From: a virus
Virus record (IMG/VR): IMGVR_UViG_3300045912_000306
Location: 1-56,296 of that record
Direction: 5' to 3' (one strand)
Length of the DNA: 56,296 nt
The notes beneath the pieces were generated by a model. It searched no databases. It was given only the letters and a program-made list of their open reading frames with translations, and was not told the DNA's origin. Below, piece after piece: positions 8,402 to 17,573 of the stretch (position 1 is the stretch's first letter; each line of letters begins with the position of its first letter). The position numbers and the translations under genes were made by a program.

Positions 8402-11400
8402 TTATGTATGCGTTATAAATATTCTACGTCTTTTTATAAATGCCCTAGCAGAAATTGTCTTTATGCGTGTATTACTAACGCTTGCTCTTGCCGAGATACT
8501 TTTTGTTACACCAACAATCTTTATTCTTGCTTTTGCCAAGATACTTTTTGTCTTGCCAAGACTTTTAACTCTTGCTTTAGAAGAAACAGTCTTTGTTTGT
8601 ATCAGTTTTACTCTAGCTCTTGACGAAATAGTCTTTTCTGTGATGGAGAGTTTAATTCTTGCTTTTGCTTGAATATCTTTTCCTTGTGTCTTTTTTACGT
8701 CTGCTTTTGCAGAAATAGTTTTTGTAATTCCAGACGATAAAATTCTAGATTTTGCAGAAATGGACTTTTCTTTGACAAGGGCAATGCGAGCTTTAGAAGA
8801 AACCGTCTTTGTTGTATCAATATGCTTAATTCTGGCTTTTGAGGATATGTTCTTAGTTAATCCAGTAGTCTTTATTCTTGATTTGGCAGATATAGTTTTA
8901 GTAAAAGTTTCAACAGCTGGCTGAATATAAGCTTTAGCAGATATTGTTTTTGTAACATTTTGTAAAACTCTTGCTTTTGAACTAATAAACTTCTCAATGT
9001 TTAATTTTTTAATCCTAGCTTTTGCAGAAACAGACTTAGTAATTCCAGAGGACAAAATTCTAGCTTTTGAAGAGATTGTCTTTAGTTGTGTTAATTTAAC
9101 TCTAGCTTTAGACTGAATTGTTTTAGTAACAGAAAGTTTTCTAATTCTAGCTTTAGCTGAAATATTTTTTGTAACACCACCAGACTTAATTCTTGCTTTT
9201 GCTTGAACATTTTTTTCACGAATGAATATCCAACCACTATTATTCCCGCTATCAATAGAGTTAGTTCCAGCATACCAAGTAGCACTTGGTAACGTACCAT
9301 AGCTAAAACTTACAGCATCTAAAGATAGTGTTAAATCACTGACCGCATTTCTTCCTGTTGGGGTAAAAGCAACATTTCCATATGAATTTTCTATACCCTG
9401 TAAAGCTTTTCCACCAGACTCTGGCTGTGCTGATTGGGTATGTATTTCAATATGGTTATCATTTTCAAAAAGTTTAATCTGGAAAGATACGGTTGCATTT
9501 TCACTATATGTAGGAACTCCATTAAATTCGACAACAAATATTCTGTTTGGTGAAGTTCCAACCGTTTCATATTTAATTGTCCCCCCAGCTTCTGGGTTAA
9601 GGTCAGTATTATAACCAAAAATAGTATCTTTATAATTTATATCGTCACGTGGTATAGGAAAAGGGTCGTAATCAGCAGAACCACTATTATTAAACTTTAT
9701 AGCTCCATTACTACAAATCCAAACCAAATTTTTATCTTCACCAAAAAAATTAAAAATAAAAGGTAAAGAAATTTGCCCAGATTTACCTTCGTCACTAAGG
9801 GTAACCGACGTAGCACCACCCGTTAATGTTGTCCAATTATAAGTTATAGATTGGATATTATAATTTTGTAATGGAACGGTATTAGAATTTTTTATATTAA
9901 GATAATCACATACAACTGTCCCAGAAGATTTATAAAGGTTAAATTTATAGACGCCATCTATGCTATTTAAATTTATTAAATTTCCAGCTGTTCCAGATAC
10001 ATTAAAAGTATTTACTGTTGTTTCACTTCCTTTTTGAAAAAGAATCTGATTTGGAGTTCCTGTTACTTTAAATTCGTTAAAAGTATTTGAGCCGTAAAAT
10101 TTAAAACCAGATGCCCAAGTACCACTTATCCAAATATTATTAAATGTATGAGATGCTTTGGGGCTATTGTAAACGGCGTCATTAACATAAAAAACAGCAT
10201 TGTTTCCAGAACCACTTATTTTTATTGTCGAAGTTTCTGGTGTTATATTTACTTTTTGATTATCGTATTCATCAAAATAAAAGACATTTCCCGAACCAGT
10301 CGCCTCCCAAGTTCCGCTACCCATTATTATTGTTGGTGTATTGGCAGAAGAAGCATAAAAATAAAAGTTATTTGCTATTACGTCATAATCATTAGCATCA
10401 AAAGTTCCATTACTTTGATAAAACGTATTGGTTATTGAAAAATTCCCGCCAAGAATAACCGAACCATTTTCTTGTATAAGATCATTTGCATTTAAATTGT
10501 CTAATGTATTAAATGTTCCAGAACCAACAAACCAAACTTCCCTTAATTGTCTACCGTATGTTGTTATGTTAACTGAAGTATTAGCTTTAAAATAAATTTT
10601 TGCGGCATTAGAATTTGTGTTAAAGGTACTTCCACTTTCTAATGTAAATGAACCATAAACGTTAAATACTCCGCTTCCAGTAATTGTGTAATTGTGACCA
10701 GAAATTGAAGTAAAATTATAACAATTTGCAGAAACATTAATGGTTATTGTCCCTCCGCTACCAAATCCTGAATTAGAATCTATAAAAACATCATCAGAAG
10801 AAGTGGGGACAGAAGCACCACCAGAACCACCACTTGAAGTTGACCAGTGGTTTGTGTCTGACCAATTTCCCGTACCACCAACCCAGTATCTTCTTCTTAC
10901 TATATTTGCTTTTGCAGAAATAGTCTTGGTAACGCCAGTAGATTTTATTCTCGCCTTTGTGGAGACAGTCTTTGTAATTCCTGCAAATTTAATTCTTGCT
11001 TTTGAAGATACTGTTTTTGTAACATCAGCAGATTTAACTCTTGCCTTAGACTGGATTGTTTTTGTTTGAGTGGTTACACTACTAATAGTAAAACTCCTTG
11101 TACTGCTCCAAGAACCCCACGTATTGCTTCCAGATGGGTCTTTACCTCTTACTCTCCAATAATAATTTCCAGCAGAAAGAGGAGACTGGACTGTATATGT
11201 AACTGCTTGTCCTGATGTAAACGGGTCGGTATTGTCGGGAGAACCAGAAAATCCAGCATCAGTTCCAGATATCTTGGACGGCACATCATAAGTTATAACT
11301 AATTTAGGGCGATAGGTTGGATCAGAATAATTAGCGGTTCTTAACATTTTAACCGTATCGTCGGTTGGAGCAACATTATCAAGGTCTTTATTGTCTCTAA

Positions 11401-13477
11401 GACCTAACAACGTGTATCCTTGTTTGTTTATCCAACTCAAACCAGTAGCATTAAGCGTAAAATCAAGCCAACCTGTACTTGAAACAGTCTGGCGTGTTGC
11501 CCCCTCAGTTGAACCCATTTTGCTATAGTCACCGCTTGCCAAAGACGTTGGGTCGGCTTGTGTTGTATTAACCAAACACCAATCTCTCGCACCACCACTT
11601 GTAGAATCTACGTACACAGACAATACAGCACTTGTAATTGTTGCGTTATCTGGGATTGCTGATGTATCAAAAGGTAGAAAAAATCTATCTATATAGTAAG
11701 TTGTACCCACCAACCTTGACCTACAAGAATCCGCAGTAGCAGTTTGATTAGCGTTGCCAGTTGAAAATCCTCTAACTGTTGCCCAATTTGAACTTCCATT
11801 CCATACATCCCCGTCACCATTTGCTGGTGGGTTTTGAGTAAGGGGTGAAGCAATATCGTTTGCGACTGCTATCTGTATTTCATAGCGAATATCATCTCCC
11901 TCAGCGTCGGTACCAGTGAATGTTAAATCTGGTGTTGTGTCTGAAATGATTGCTCCATCTTGGGGAGAATTGAGAGAAACAGACGGACTAATGTTGATAG
12001 TAAAACTCATTACGCTACTCCAAGCACCATATTTGTTAGAGCCAGATGGGTCTATTCCTCTAACACGCCAGTAGTAGGTAGTGCCAGGTGTTAATTCAGA
12101 TTGGACGGTATAGGTAACTGGTTGCCCTGAGGTAAACGGATCAGTGTTATCAGGAGAGCCACTAAAGCCAGCGTCTGTGCCTGAGACTGCGTCTGTGATA
12201 ATTTGTCTTACTCCCCAGTTATCTATAACACCAGTGGTATCTCTTATTCCTATGTACGCATAAAGTCCTGTTGTATAGGTTGTATCTGCACTTGATGTTA
12301 ATACAAGATTTCCGTTGACAAAAACTCTAAATACACCGTTTGTGTCTTTGGAAACAGCTACCTGATCTCCGTTACTAAACTCATAATTTACAGACGCCAA
12401 TAATGTTTCTACAGCATTGTCAGCCCTGCGAATTGCAATAGTATCTGTTCCAGAATTGTCCTCAAAAGATATTCTATATCCGCTCCACGTCGACGTTCCT
12501 GGTTGTTGGATAAAACCCATCTCAACACGTTGTGAATTTCCAGGTTTTGTAACAATAGTGAAATACTGTTCAATATAACCACTAAATGTATTTGCGTTCC
12601 AATAAGCCTCACATGAAGTTGCAGCCGTTACTGCTTTTAACTGATTAGAAACTATTTGGAGTTGATTATTTGCCCCTTCTCCCAGTGCATCATTTGTCCA
12701 ATTTCCACCAATAGGATTTTCATCTGGCCTATTGAAATCGTCAGTTACCAGTGTTCGGTAGAGTTGCACATTATATCTAATATCATCTCCTTCATTATCA
12801 GTACCTGTAAAGGTTAAGTCTGGGGTGGTATCGGTGACTGTTGCCCCGTCTGAGGGAGATGAGAGGGTTACACTTGGAGATGTTTCGGGGGACAGTACCT
12901 CAACAGTTGCTCCGTAGTATCCAGAGCTTGAAGATGTAGTACAAGATTGAGCGATTGAGCCGTCAGAAGTTGAACTGTTTTTAGTGTTAAAACAGACCTC
13001 TGTTGCCACCGATGCCTGTCTAGTATATCCAGACGGAGCTGAATCCCACGCAGTAACAGTACGATGTCCGTAGAAATGTAAAATGAGAGCTTTGCCTGTT
13101 GTTTGCTGTTGGGTAATTGCTGGTGCTGTTGCCGAGTTTGAAGCAGTACCACCACCCCTTGCCGCTCCACCTATCGGAGTACTTGCCTGTCCCTGAATAA
13201 CAACCGCCACCATTCCCGTTGCGTTTGTCCATGTACCTGAAGTGTGATTAGTGGCTGTTGCAACAAAATAAGCAGTTCTTCCACTATTAGTTGAGGTACC
13301 CGTACCAGTACTAATATCTATCCACGCAGGAACCGTCCCCGAAGCAGTTGGTTTAGTAGGTGGAGTAGTTGAACCATCTCTATATGCCCAGATGATAATT
13401 AGGTCACCAACCGCATGGGGCGGAATTGTAACTGTACTTCCTGCACTTGCATTTGCTCCTTTGATTGATGCCGCCAT
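8402..13477 (-). CDS. giant repeat-rich tail fibre / adhesin
   Basis: 1,691 aa. Order of regions: a beta-rich N-terminal module (about 1-200); two Fn3/cadherin-like units each opening with PSV-L-SP-DGA and containing DTTPDLTFTGTD, separated by LamG-like and DNRLRE-like beta domains; four copies of a 15-residue K-T-I/V-S-x-K-A-R-I repeat (about 805-865); a beta-helical region beginning YWVGGTGNWSD (about 870-1390); and 18 further copies of the repeat to the C-terminus. It is the largest tail gene and probably forms the long host-recognition fibre. The repetitive DNA could vary in copy number by recombination. Confidence 0.8.
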   Translation of the reverse strand: MAASIKGANASAGSTVTIPPHAVGDLIIIWAYRDGSTTPPTKPTASGTVPAWIDISTGTGTSTNSGRTAYFVATATNHTSGTWTNATGMVAVVIQGQASTPIGGAARGGGTASNSATAPAITQQQTTGKALILHFYGHRTVTAWDSAPSGYTRQASVATEVCFNTKNSSTSDGSIAQSCTTSSSSGYYGATVEVLSPETSPSVTLSSPSDGATVTDTTPDLTFTGTDNEGDDIRYNVQLYRTLVTDDFNRPDENPIGGNWTNDALGEGANNQLQIVSNQLKAVTAATSCEAYWNANTFSGYIEQYFTIVTKPGNSQRVEMGFIQQPGTSTWSGYRISFEDNSGTDTIAIRRADNAVETLLASVNYEFSNGDQVAVSKDTNGVFRVFVNGNLVLTSSADTTYTTGLYAYIGIRDTTGVIDNWGVRQIITDAVSGTDAGFSGSPDNTDPFTSGQPVTYTVQSELTPGTTYYWRVRGIDPSGSNKYGAWSSVMSFTINISPSVSLNSPQDGAIISDTTPDLTFTGTDAEGDDIRYEIQIAVANDIASPLTQNPPANGDGDVWNGSSNWATVRGFSTGNANQTATADSCRSRLVGTTYYIDRFFLPFDTSAIPDNATITSAVLSVYVDSTSGGARDWCLVNTTQADPTSLASGDYSKMGSTEGATRQTVSSTGWLDFTLNATGLSWINKQGYTLLGLRDNKDLDNVAPTDDTVKMLRTANYSDPTYRPKLVITYDVPSKISGTDAGFSGSPDNTDPFTSGQAVTYTVQSPLSAGNYYWRVRGKDPSGSNTWGSWSSTRSFTISSVTTQTKTIQSKARVKSADVTKTVSSKARIKFAGITKTVSTKARIKSTGVTKTISAKANIVRRRYWVGGTGNWSDTNHWSTSSGGSGGASVPTSSDDVFIDSNSGFGSGGTITINVSANCYNFTSISGHNYTITGSGVFNVYGSFTLESGSTFNTNSNAAKIYFKANTSVNITTYGRQLREVWFVGSGTFNTLDNLNANDLIQENGSVILGGNFSITNTFYQSNGTFDANDYDVIANNFYFYASSANTPTIIMGSGTWEATGSGNVFYFDEYDNQKVNITPETSTIKISGSGNNAVFYVNDAVYNSPKASHTFNNIWISGTWASGFKFYGSNTFNEFKVTGTPNQILFQKGSETTVNTFNVSGTAGNLINLNSIDGVYKFNLYKSSGTVVCDYLNIKNSNTVPLQNYNIQSITYNWTTLTGGATSVTLSDEGKSGQISLPFIFNFFGEDKNLVWICSNGAIKFNNSGSADYDPFPIPRDDINYKDTIFGYNTDLNPEAGGTIKYETVGTSPNRIFVVEFNGVPTYSENATVSFQIKLFENDNHIEIHTQSAQPESGGKALQGIENSYGNVAFTPTGRNAVSDLTLSLDAVSFSYGTLPSATWYAGTNSIDSGNNSGWIFIREKNVQAKARIKSGGVTKNISAKARIRKLSVTKTIQSKARVKLTQLKTISSKARILSSGITKSVSAKARIKKLNIEKFISSKARVLQNVTKTISAKAYIQPAVETFTKTISAKSRIKTTGLTKNISSKARIKHIDTTKTVSSKARIALVKEKSISAKSRILSSGITKTISAKADVKKTQGKDIQAKARIKLSITEKTISSRARVKLIQTKTVSSKARVKSLGKTKSILAKARIKIVGVTKSISARASVSNTRIKTISARAFIKRRRIFITHT
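8417..9220 (-). repeat. 18 tandem copies of a ~14-15-codon fibre repeat
   Basis: The C-terminus of the giant fibre is built from units such as KTISAKARIKTTGLT, KNISSKARIKHIDTT and KTVSSKARIALVKE. The core is K-[TNSD]-[IV]-[SQ]-[AS]-[KR]-[AS]-R-[IV] with a variable 4-6 residue tail. The period of about 42-45 bp is kept while third positions drift, so the array is old and held by selection at protein level. Confidence 0.85.
10890..11075 (-). repeat. second block of the fibre repeat (4 copies)
   Basis: Four units (KTIQSKARVKSADVT, KTVSSKARIKFAGIT, KTVSTKARIKSTGVT, KTISAKANI) match the C-terminal array but are separated from it by about 520 residues of beta-helical domain. The repeat is therefore a linker or shaft element used twice. 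Confidence 0.85.
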
Positions 13478-13479
13478 AT

Positions 13480-13917
13480 CTATCTTTTAGTTGAAAATGT
13501 AAGACTTCCGTCTGGCTCAATGATAATAAACCTTTGATAATTTTTGCCTTCAATCTCTGTTTGCCAACCAAGTAGATAACGCACTTTTTGGACTATTCCA
13601 TCTGGATTAAATTCAGTATTAACCCTTCTGTAATAAATAAGTCTGTATTCTTTGGGTTCAAGACGCTTTCCATTTCTAAAACCCAAATCAAATCTGCATA
13701 CAAGCCCATCAAGGTTAAATTCGCCATTCTCAAGATTAACCGAGTATTTTTTATTACCGTTTTGGAGCTCAAATACTTTTATATTGTCTTGGTCTAGATG
13801 TCCAAAGTGTTTCTCATTTGGAGTATTATATTCCTGCCTCACCAAAGAGCCATCTTTGTAGTAACATACAAATTCATAATCTAATTTCTCTGGGTGTAAT
13901 CCCTCAAGTGTTTGCAT
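13480..13917 (-). CDS. small virion-module protein, unknown
   Basis: 145 aa, soluble and mixed alpha/beta, with regular strands (FNLDGLVCRFDLGFRNGKR, NTEFNPDGIVQKVRYLLGW). No family recognised. It lies 2 bases before the giant fibre, so it may be a fibre partner or chaperone (inference from position). Confidence 0.6.
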   Translation of the reverse strand: MQTLEGLHPEKLDYEFVCYYKDGSLVRQEYNTPNEKHFGHLDQDNIKVFELQNGNKKYSVNLENGEFNLDGLVCRFDLGFRNGKRLEPKEYRLIYYRRVNTEFNPDGIVQKVRYLLGWQTEIEGKNYQRFIIIEPDGSLTFSTKR

Positions 13918-13924
13918 GGTATTG

Positions 13925-14248
13925 CTATTTTACTTCATCGGCTTTAATTCCTCTATCTGCTGGCAAGACATTGCCGTCAGAGTCAATTTGTTTATCCTCA
14001 AACTCATTTTCATTAACTTTTTCAACACTTATACCAAGTTTCTCAGCTTCAATATAAATACGAACATTGCTACCAATCTTATGAAGAATTACTCCAGGCT
14101 CAAAAATTCTTTGATGAAAGGGAAAATGTGTGGGTTTAGTAAATTTATACTCAAGCACAAGCTCTCCATCGTCAACTTGTAAAGTATCACCTTCGTTGAG
14201 TTTTTTTACTGCTTCTAAAAATTTTGGGTCGTCTGGATTGGCTTTCAT
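13925..14248 (-). CDS. small virion-module protein, unknown
   Basis: 107 aa, acidic C-terminus (EFEDKQIDSDGN...). The mid-region (GDTLQVDDGELVLEYKF) looks beta-rich. It follows the 173-aa gene with a 2-base gap. No family recognised. Confidence 0.55.
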   Translation of the reverse strand: MKANPDDPKFLEAVKKLNEGDTLQVDDGELVLEYKFTKPTHFPFHQRIFEPGVILHKIGSNVRIYIEAEKLGISVEKVNENEFEDKQIDSDGNVLPADRGIKADEVK

Positions 14249-14250
14249 AC

Positions 14251-14772
14251 CTACTGCACATCGTACTGGAGGCTAAATACTGCTAAACTTGTGTCCCCGC
14301 TTGGAGTTGTAGAAGCCACATCTAACTGAAGCACTATGTAGTCAGAATATCCAGCTGAAGTCAACGAACCGCTCAAAGAACCACCAATAGAGACATTTGC
14401 AGTTCCAGGGTCAGATGTGGGCACTGTTGATGTAGCAATAGTGCTATCTGTTTTAACGGGTGTTTGGTATGAGCCAACATTATTGCCCTTCCAATAAACC
14501 GTCAGTCCCGTTGATGGGCTGAAGTTGGTGGACATCCAAAACTGAAGATTGTCAATCTTATTGAAAGTTCCAGTAAAATGAGCTCTTAACCAAACCTCGT
14601 ACGACCTACCTTGATCTGCAGTATCGCTTGCAGTAATTGGATAAGAAGTGTAATTTCCTGGAGTTGCATCATCAGCATCTTTGAAATTAAACAAATTTCC
14701 ACTTTCTCCAAGATCAACCGTAGTTCCAGGAGCTGTTCCGTAAGTTTGAGCCCAGTTAAATGTTTCTGCCAT
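14251..14772 (-). CDS. beta-rich virion surface protein, unknown
   Basis: 173 aa, Thr/Ser/Gly-rich, with the look of a jelly-roll decoration or fibre protein (SGNLFNFKDADDAT, GRSYEVWLRAHF, VLQLDVASTTPSGDTSLAVF). No SD is visible; a TTGACA promoter places the -10 box 5-8 nt upstream of its ATG, suggesting a leaderless message. Confidence 0.6.
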   Translation of the reverse strand: MAETFNWAQTYGTAPGTTVDLGESGNLFNFKDADDATPGNYTSYPITASDTADQGRSYEVWLRAHFTGTFNKIDNLQFWMSTNFSPSTGLTVYWKGNNVGSYQTPVKTDSTIATSTVPTSDPGTANVSIGGSLSGSLTSAGYSDYIVLQLDVASTTPSGDTSLAVFSLQYDVQ

Positions 14773-14777
14773 TTGAT

Positions 14778-14808
14778 TTTATACTAATAAAGTAAAATAG
14801 TTTGTCAA
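14778..14808 (-). promoter_or_regulatory. promoter for the 173-aa virion gene
   Basis: TTGACA (14808-14803), then TAGTAT (16-nt spacer) or TATAAA (19-nt spacer, 14783-14778). The ATG follows TATAAA by only 5 bases. It lies in the gap after the collagen-like fibre gene. Confidence 0.55.
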
Positions 14809-14823
14809 GTATTATTTTCAAAT

Positions 14824-15426
14824 CTAATCTACTGTATATTTTATTGTAAAAGTAATTGAGCTACAAGAATTTGACGCTGTTGTCTTAAAGATGATCCAGG
14901 AATTAGCTGGAATTGTTGGGTCGTTAAAGGAAGTTAAATTTTGCCCAGAAGTTTGACTTGTAATTTCAACTGGGACAGATAATATATCTGTGCTTCCGCC
15001 ACCCCCACTTCTGTTTGTATTGTGATATGGGTCAATAGTGCAAGATGTTCCAGTAATTACAGCCTGACACTCAACTACAGTTATAGGAACAAAAGTATAA
15101 CCCATTACAATATCTTCAGAGGCAGAAGGGTTTTCAACAGTTATGGAAAACTGATTTATGGCTGGTGTTCCAGACGGACCAGTTGGACCAGTAGGGCCTG
15201 TTGGTCCCGTGGGTCCAGTAGGACCTGTGGGACCAGTAGGTCCAGCAGGACCTGTGGGACCAGTAGGACCCGTTGGTCCCATTAGTGTCGCTTTTGCATT
15301 CTGAAGTTTAATCTTTTTTGTTGTCGGTGAAGAACCAACATCAGTTACTACAGGAATTAAATCACTATCAGATAAAGTAGTTGTTTCTGCAAGTTGTGTT
15401 ATTTTTTTACCAGGATATGGTGCCAT
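14824..15426 (-). CDS. collagen-like fibre protein
   Basis: 200 aa. The start chosen is the ATG at 15426, which follows the stop of the upstream gene. An N-terminal phage-like head ([19 protein letters not shown], about residues 5-45) is followed by an uninterrupted block of Gly-Pro-Thr/Ala/Ser triplets (about 50-86, roughly 12 triplets), then a beta-rich head of about 110 residues. Collagen triplets in phage proteins form a trimeric shaft, so this is probably a trimeric fibre or capsid decoration. The GPT triplets make the DNA strongly repetitive (about 15172-15285). Confidence 0.85.
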   Translation of the reverse strand: MAPYPGKKITQLAETTTLSDSDLIPVVTDVGSSPTTKKIKLQNAKATLMGPTGPTGPTGPAGPTGPTGPTGPTGPTGPTGPTGPSGTPAINQFSITVENPSASEDIVMGYTFVPITVVECQAVITGTSCTIDPYHNTNRSGGGGSTDILSVPVEITSQTSGQNLTSFNDPTIPANSWIIFKTTASNSCSSITFTIKYTVD

Positions 15427-15428
15427 AC

Positions 15429-15674
15429 TTATATCCAAATACTACTTGAAATACTTTTCTTTGTCCATGTCTTTATTGGGTTAGTCTTTTTGTCCCAATT
15501 TTTTATATCTTCTGTTTCTTTTGTATAAATTCCAACTCCTCCCCAATCAATGGCAATAAGACCACCTTCTTCATCTAATAAATTCTGATTATCTTCAGTC
15601 AATAGATAAAGAACGTTATTATATTGCTCAGTCCATTCTATAGAATTATTTGTTTCTTTAGACCAAATTATCAT
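15429..15674 (-). CDS. small Trp/acidic-rich protein, unknown
   Basis: 81 aa from the ATG at 15674, which overlaps the upstream stop as ATGA (the longer frame has no good start). It has repeated W-[ST]-K phrases ([30 protein letters not shown]) around an acidic [15 protein letters not shown] centre, as in short beta-repeat structural proteins. Probably a virion component by position. Confidence 0.6.
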   Translation of the reverse strand: MIIWSKETNNSIEWTEQYNNVLYLLTEDNQNLLDEEGGLIAIDWGGVGIYTKETEDIKNWDKKTNPIKTWTKKSISSSIWI

Positions 15675-15931
15675 TGTCGTACACCCATTATATAAACAGT
15701 CGGAGTTCCCGAACTTATAACATGAACCTGAGTGCATTGCACATCAAATCTTACAACATTATCTGTTGGTGTAATCAAAAAATCATTTGTTGTCGCTGCT
15801 CTATCAAACGCAAAATAAGCATCGCCAGTTGTTTTGATATAAACAATATTAACGATTCTCCCGAAATCGGCATATTGGTCTGTTCCATTTGCGTTAACTT
15901 TTTTAATATCAGCTGCTTCAGTTACTGCCAT
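15671..15931 (-). CDS. small virion-module protein, unknown
   Basis: 86 aa from the ATG at 15931, chosen because SD GGGGGTG lies 7 nt upstream (a GTG three codons earlier would overlap the SD). Beta-rich (RIVNIVYIKTTGDAYFAF, VHVISSGTPTVYIMG). It overlaps the next gene by ATGA. Possibly a capsid decoration protein, judging only by position and size. Confidence 0.6.
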   Translation of the reverse strand: MAVTEAADIKKVNANGTDQYADFGRIVNIVYIKTTGDAYFAFDRAATTNDFLITPTDNVVRFDVQCTQVHVISSGTPTVYIMGVRQ

Positions 15932-15959
15932 AAAAATCACCCCCGTTCATATAAATAAT

Positions 15960-16319
15960 TTATTTTAACATTTTATACTCAAATATTTTAGCTAATAAAC
16001 TATCTTTTTTGACAATTTTACCTTTAATTGTAATCTGAGAACAATATGGACACACCTCAACCCATGGATAAAACATTTTCATACAAACAGGACATTGTCT
16101 AGCAACACGCCTGCTTGTAATTTCTTCGACTTTTTCTTTTGGTATTTTTTTATAAAATTTCAATTCTCCACGACAATTTTTGTCTGGACAAATACCAATA
16201 TCTTTTCCAGCCCAAGTTCCTTCGCACTTATTGCATCTATAAACATTAACACCCTCACGTATTACGTTATATTTGTTGCGTAATATTTTTTGAGCTGTTT
16301 CAATTTCTTTACTATCCAT
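15960..16319 (-). CDS. double zinc-ribbon protein downstream of the capsid gene
   Basis: 119 aa from ATG 16319 (MDSKEIETAQ); a longer frame from 16382 would run through a GC-rich structured leader and has non-protein-like sequence. It has two Cys clusters: CNKC with a later CPDKNC, and CPVC with CPYC, each typical of a treble-clef or zinc-ribbon fold. Function unknown; it may bind nucleic acid or stabilise a protein complex. Confidence 0.7.
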   Translation of the reverse strand: MDSKEIETAQKILRNKYNVIREGVNVYRCNKCEGTWAGKDIGICPDKNCRGELKFYKKIPKEKVEEITSRRVARQCPVCMKMFYPWVEVCPYCSQITIKGKIVKKDSLLAKIFEYKMLK

Positions 16320-16403
16320 ATTTACGGTGGGCAGTCCAGTCTCCCGCTGCCCGTGTGCATCTTGAGTCAGGTGGCGATGCAAGACCCCCAGTTAAAACCA
16401 GTC
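16320..16403 (-). promoter_or_regulatory. structured leader between capsid and zinc-ribbon genes
   Basis: GC-rich for this genome. On the minus strand two perfect 6-bp stems can be drawn, TGCATC/GATGCA and GGGCAG/CTGCCC, the second ending just before the ATG. There is no clear SD. It may regulate the zinc-ribbon gene or protect the capsid mRNA 3' end. Confidence 0.4.
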
Positions 16404-17522
16404 TTAGCTGCGAATCTCTATACCAAAGTTAGACCTCAAATTCTTCACACCATAAATGACATCAACTACAACAAGAGTACCGAGATATTCAAGAATGTAT
16501 TCACTCTGAACTCTTGGCTTCTGTTGCATAGCCAATGCCAAAGCCTCTTTGTGAAAGAGCATGTTGTGATATTGGGTCGGTGTACCGGCAGTACTGGGAA
16601 CCTGGTTTGTGTAGTAAGCAGGAATACCCCAGAGCTCACCCCACAAAGAACTAGATTTTGGTCCAGCAGCTGCGGGTTTTGGACTTTGGTAGTTTCCGAG
16701 ATAGTCTGCTCTAACGAATTGGTCGATTTGAGCAATAGCCGTCTTTTGTTTGGGATGGAACACGAATGCTCTATCCTCAAGAGGGGCATTTGCCAAATCT
16801 AGAGCCTCTATAGCACTCAAGATTACAGGGCTTGTGACATTGGTACCATAGGTTCCAACATCAGCATTGCTGAATCCTGTATATAATGCCAAGATGTCCG
16901 AATCAACCGCTTGAGATATGGCATAACCAGCTTTGCTGGTATATTCTGCCATTCAATTTTGTTACTGCACCTAACAATTAAGTTGTTGGAGTGCGGGCTG
17001 GATATTTCTACCAGCCTCTGTACGTCACCGTACAGTTCCGACTATATCTTTACCCATAAAGGGTAGTCCGTACATAGTCTGTACACCTTCTATCTGAAAA
17101 GATAGCTCGGCTCGGTATTGTCTTGCAATTCTTGCAAGATGTCCACCGAATTCTCGGACTTTTTCAATTACCTTTCGGTAAAAGGACCCAATTTTGCTTA
17201 GGTCGTAATTTGACTGAACTTTTACGATATCTTCAACCAAGAAAGATGCTTCCTTGTGTTTATTGATATCAATAGTCGTTTCAGTCTCTGTTACAGCCTG
17301 CAGTGTTACCTGAGTGTTTGCGCTTTTGTCATTAGCAGTAAGATTGCTCAAGCTAGGAATGTGGATTGTATCACCACGTTCTTTCACAAGAGAATCATAC
17401 CTCTTTACAAGAGGAGCCATGACTAAGGCATCTTCGGTTGCTCGAAGAACCTCCATAGACCAGACATCAGGGATAAACTTAGCCGCAGTCGTGGTTGTAA
17501 TTTGATTTGTACCCAAAGCCAT
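16404..17522 (-). CDS. major capsid protein, split by a group I intron
   Basis: Two exons: 17522-17200 (323 nt) and 16953-16404 (550 nt). Joining them at CT|A gives an unbroken 290-aa protein across ...VQSNYDL-MAEYTSKAGYA.... Unspliced, the first exon runs into 57 intron codons and stops (165 aa). The N-terminal phrases (ITTTTAAKFIPDVWS, GDTIHIPSLSNLTANDK) and C-terminal ones (LEDRAFVFHPKQ, HNMLFHKEALALAMQ) are those of HK97-fold phage coat proteins. SD AAGGGGGTG precedes the start. Scaffold lies directly upstream, as expected. Splicing is inferred from the intron structure and the restored frame. Confidence 0.9.
16954..17199 (-). ncRNA. group I self-splicing intron in the major capsid gene
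   Basis: 246 nt, no ORF of its own. P1: exon GACCU (17204-17200) pairs with guide GGGUC (17189-17185) with the required U-G at the splice site. P2 has a GAAA loop. P3: AGUCCG (17160-17155)/CGGACU (17070-17065). P4 UCGGU/ACCGA; P5 CUUGCAA/UUGCAAG; P6a CUAUCU/AGAUAG. P7: GACUAU (17079-17074)/AUAGUC (17045-17040). P8 ACCC/GGGU; P9 CUGUACG-GUGA-CGUACAG (17035-17018), then two more stems. The terminal omega-G is 16954. P10: AAU of exon 2 with AUU of the guide. The core phrases GAGCCGAGC, AAGGUGUACAGACUAU and AAAGAUAUAGUC resemble compact tRNA-type (IC3-like) introns; the subgroup is my inference. Confidence 0.93.
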
Positions 17523-17573
17523 ATTTTTTCACCCCCTTCCACGGACATAATAAATCATGCCGTCAAAGTAGTG

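Noticed and set aside
15022-15285. Plus-strand frame opposite the collagen-like gene
   Set aside because: Shadow of the Gly-Pro-Thr repeat; the complementary frame stays open because of the repeat, with Arg/Ser/Trp bias.
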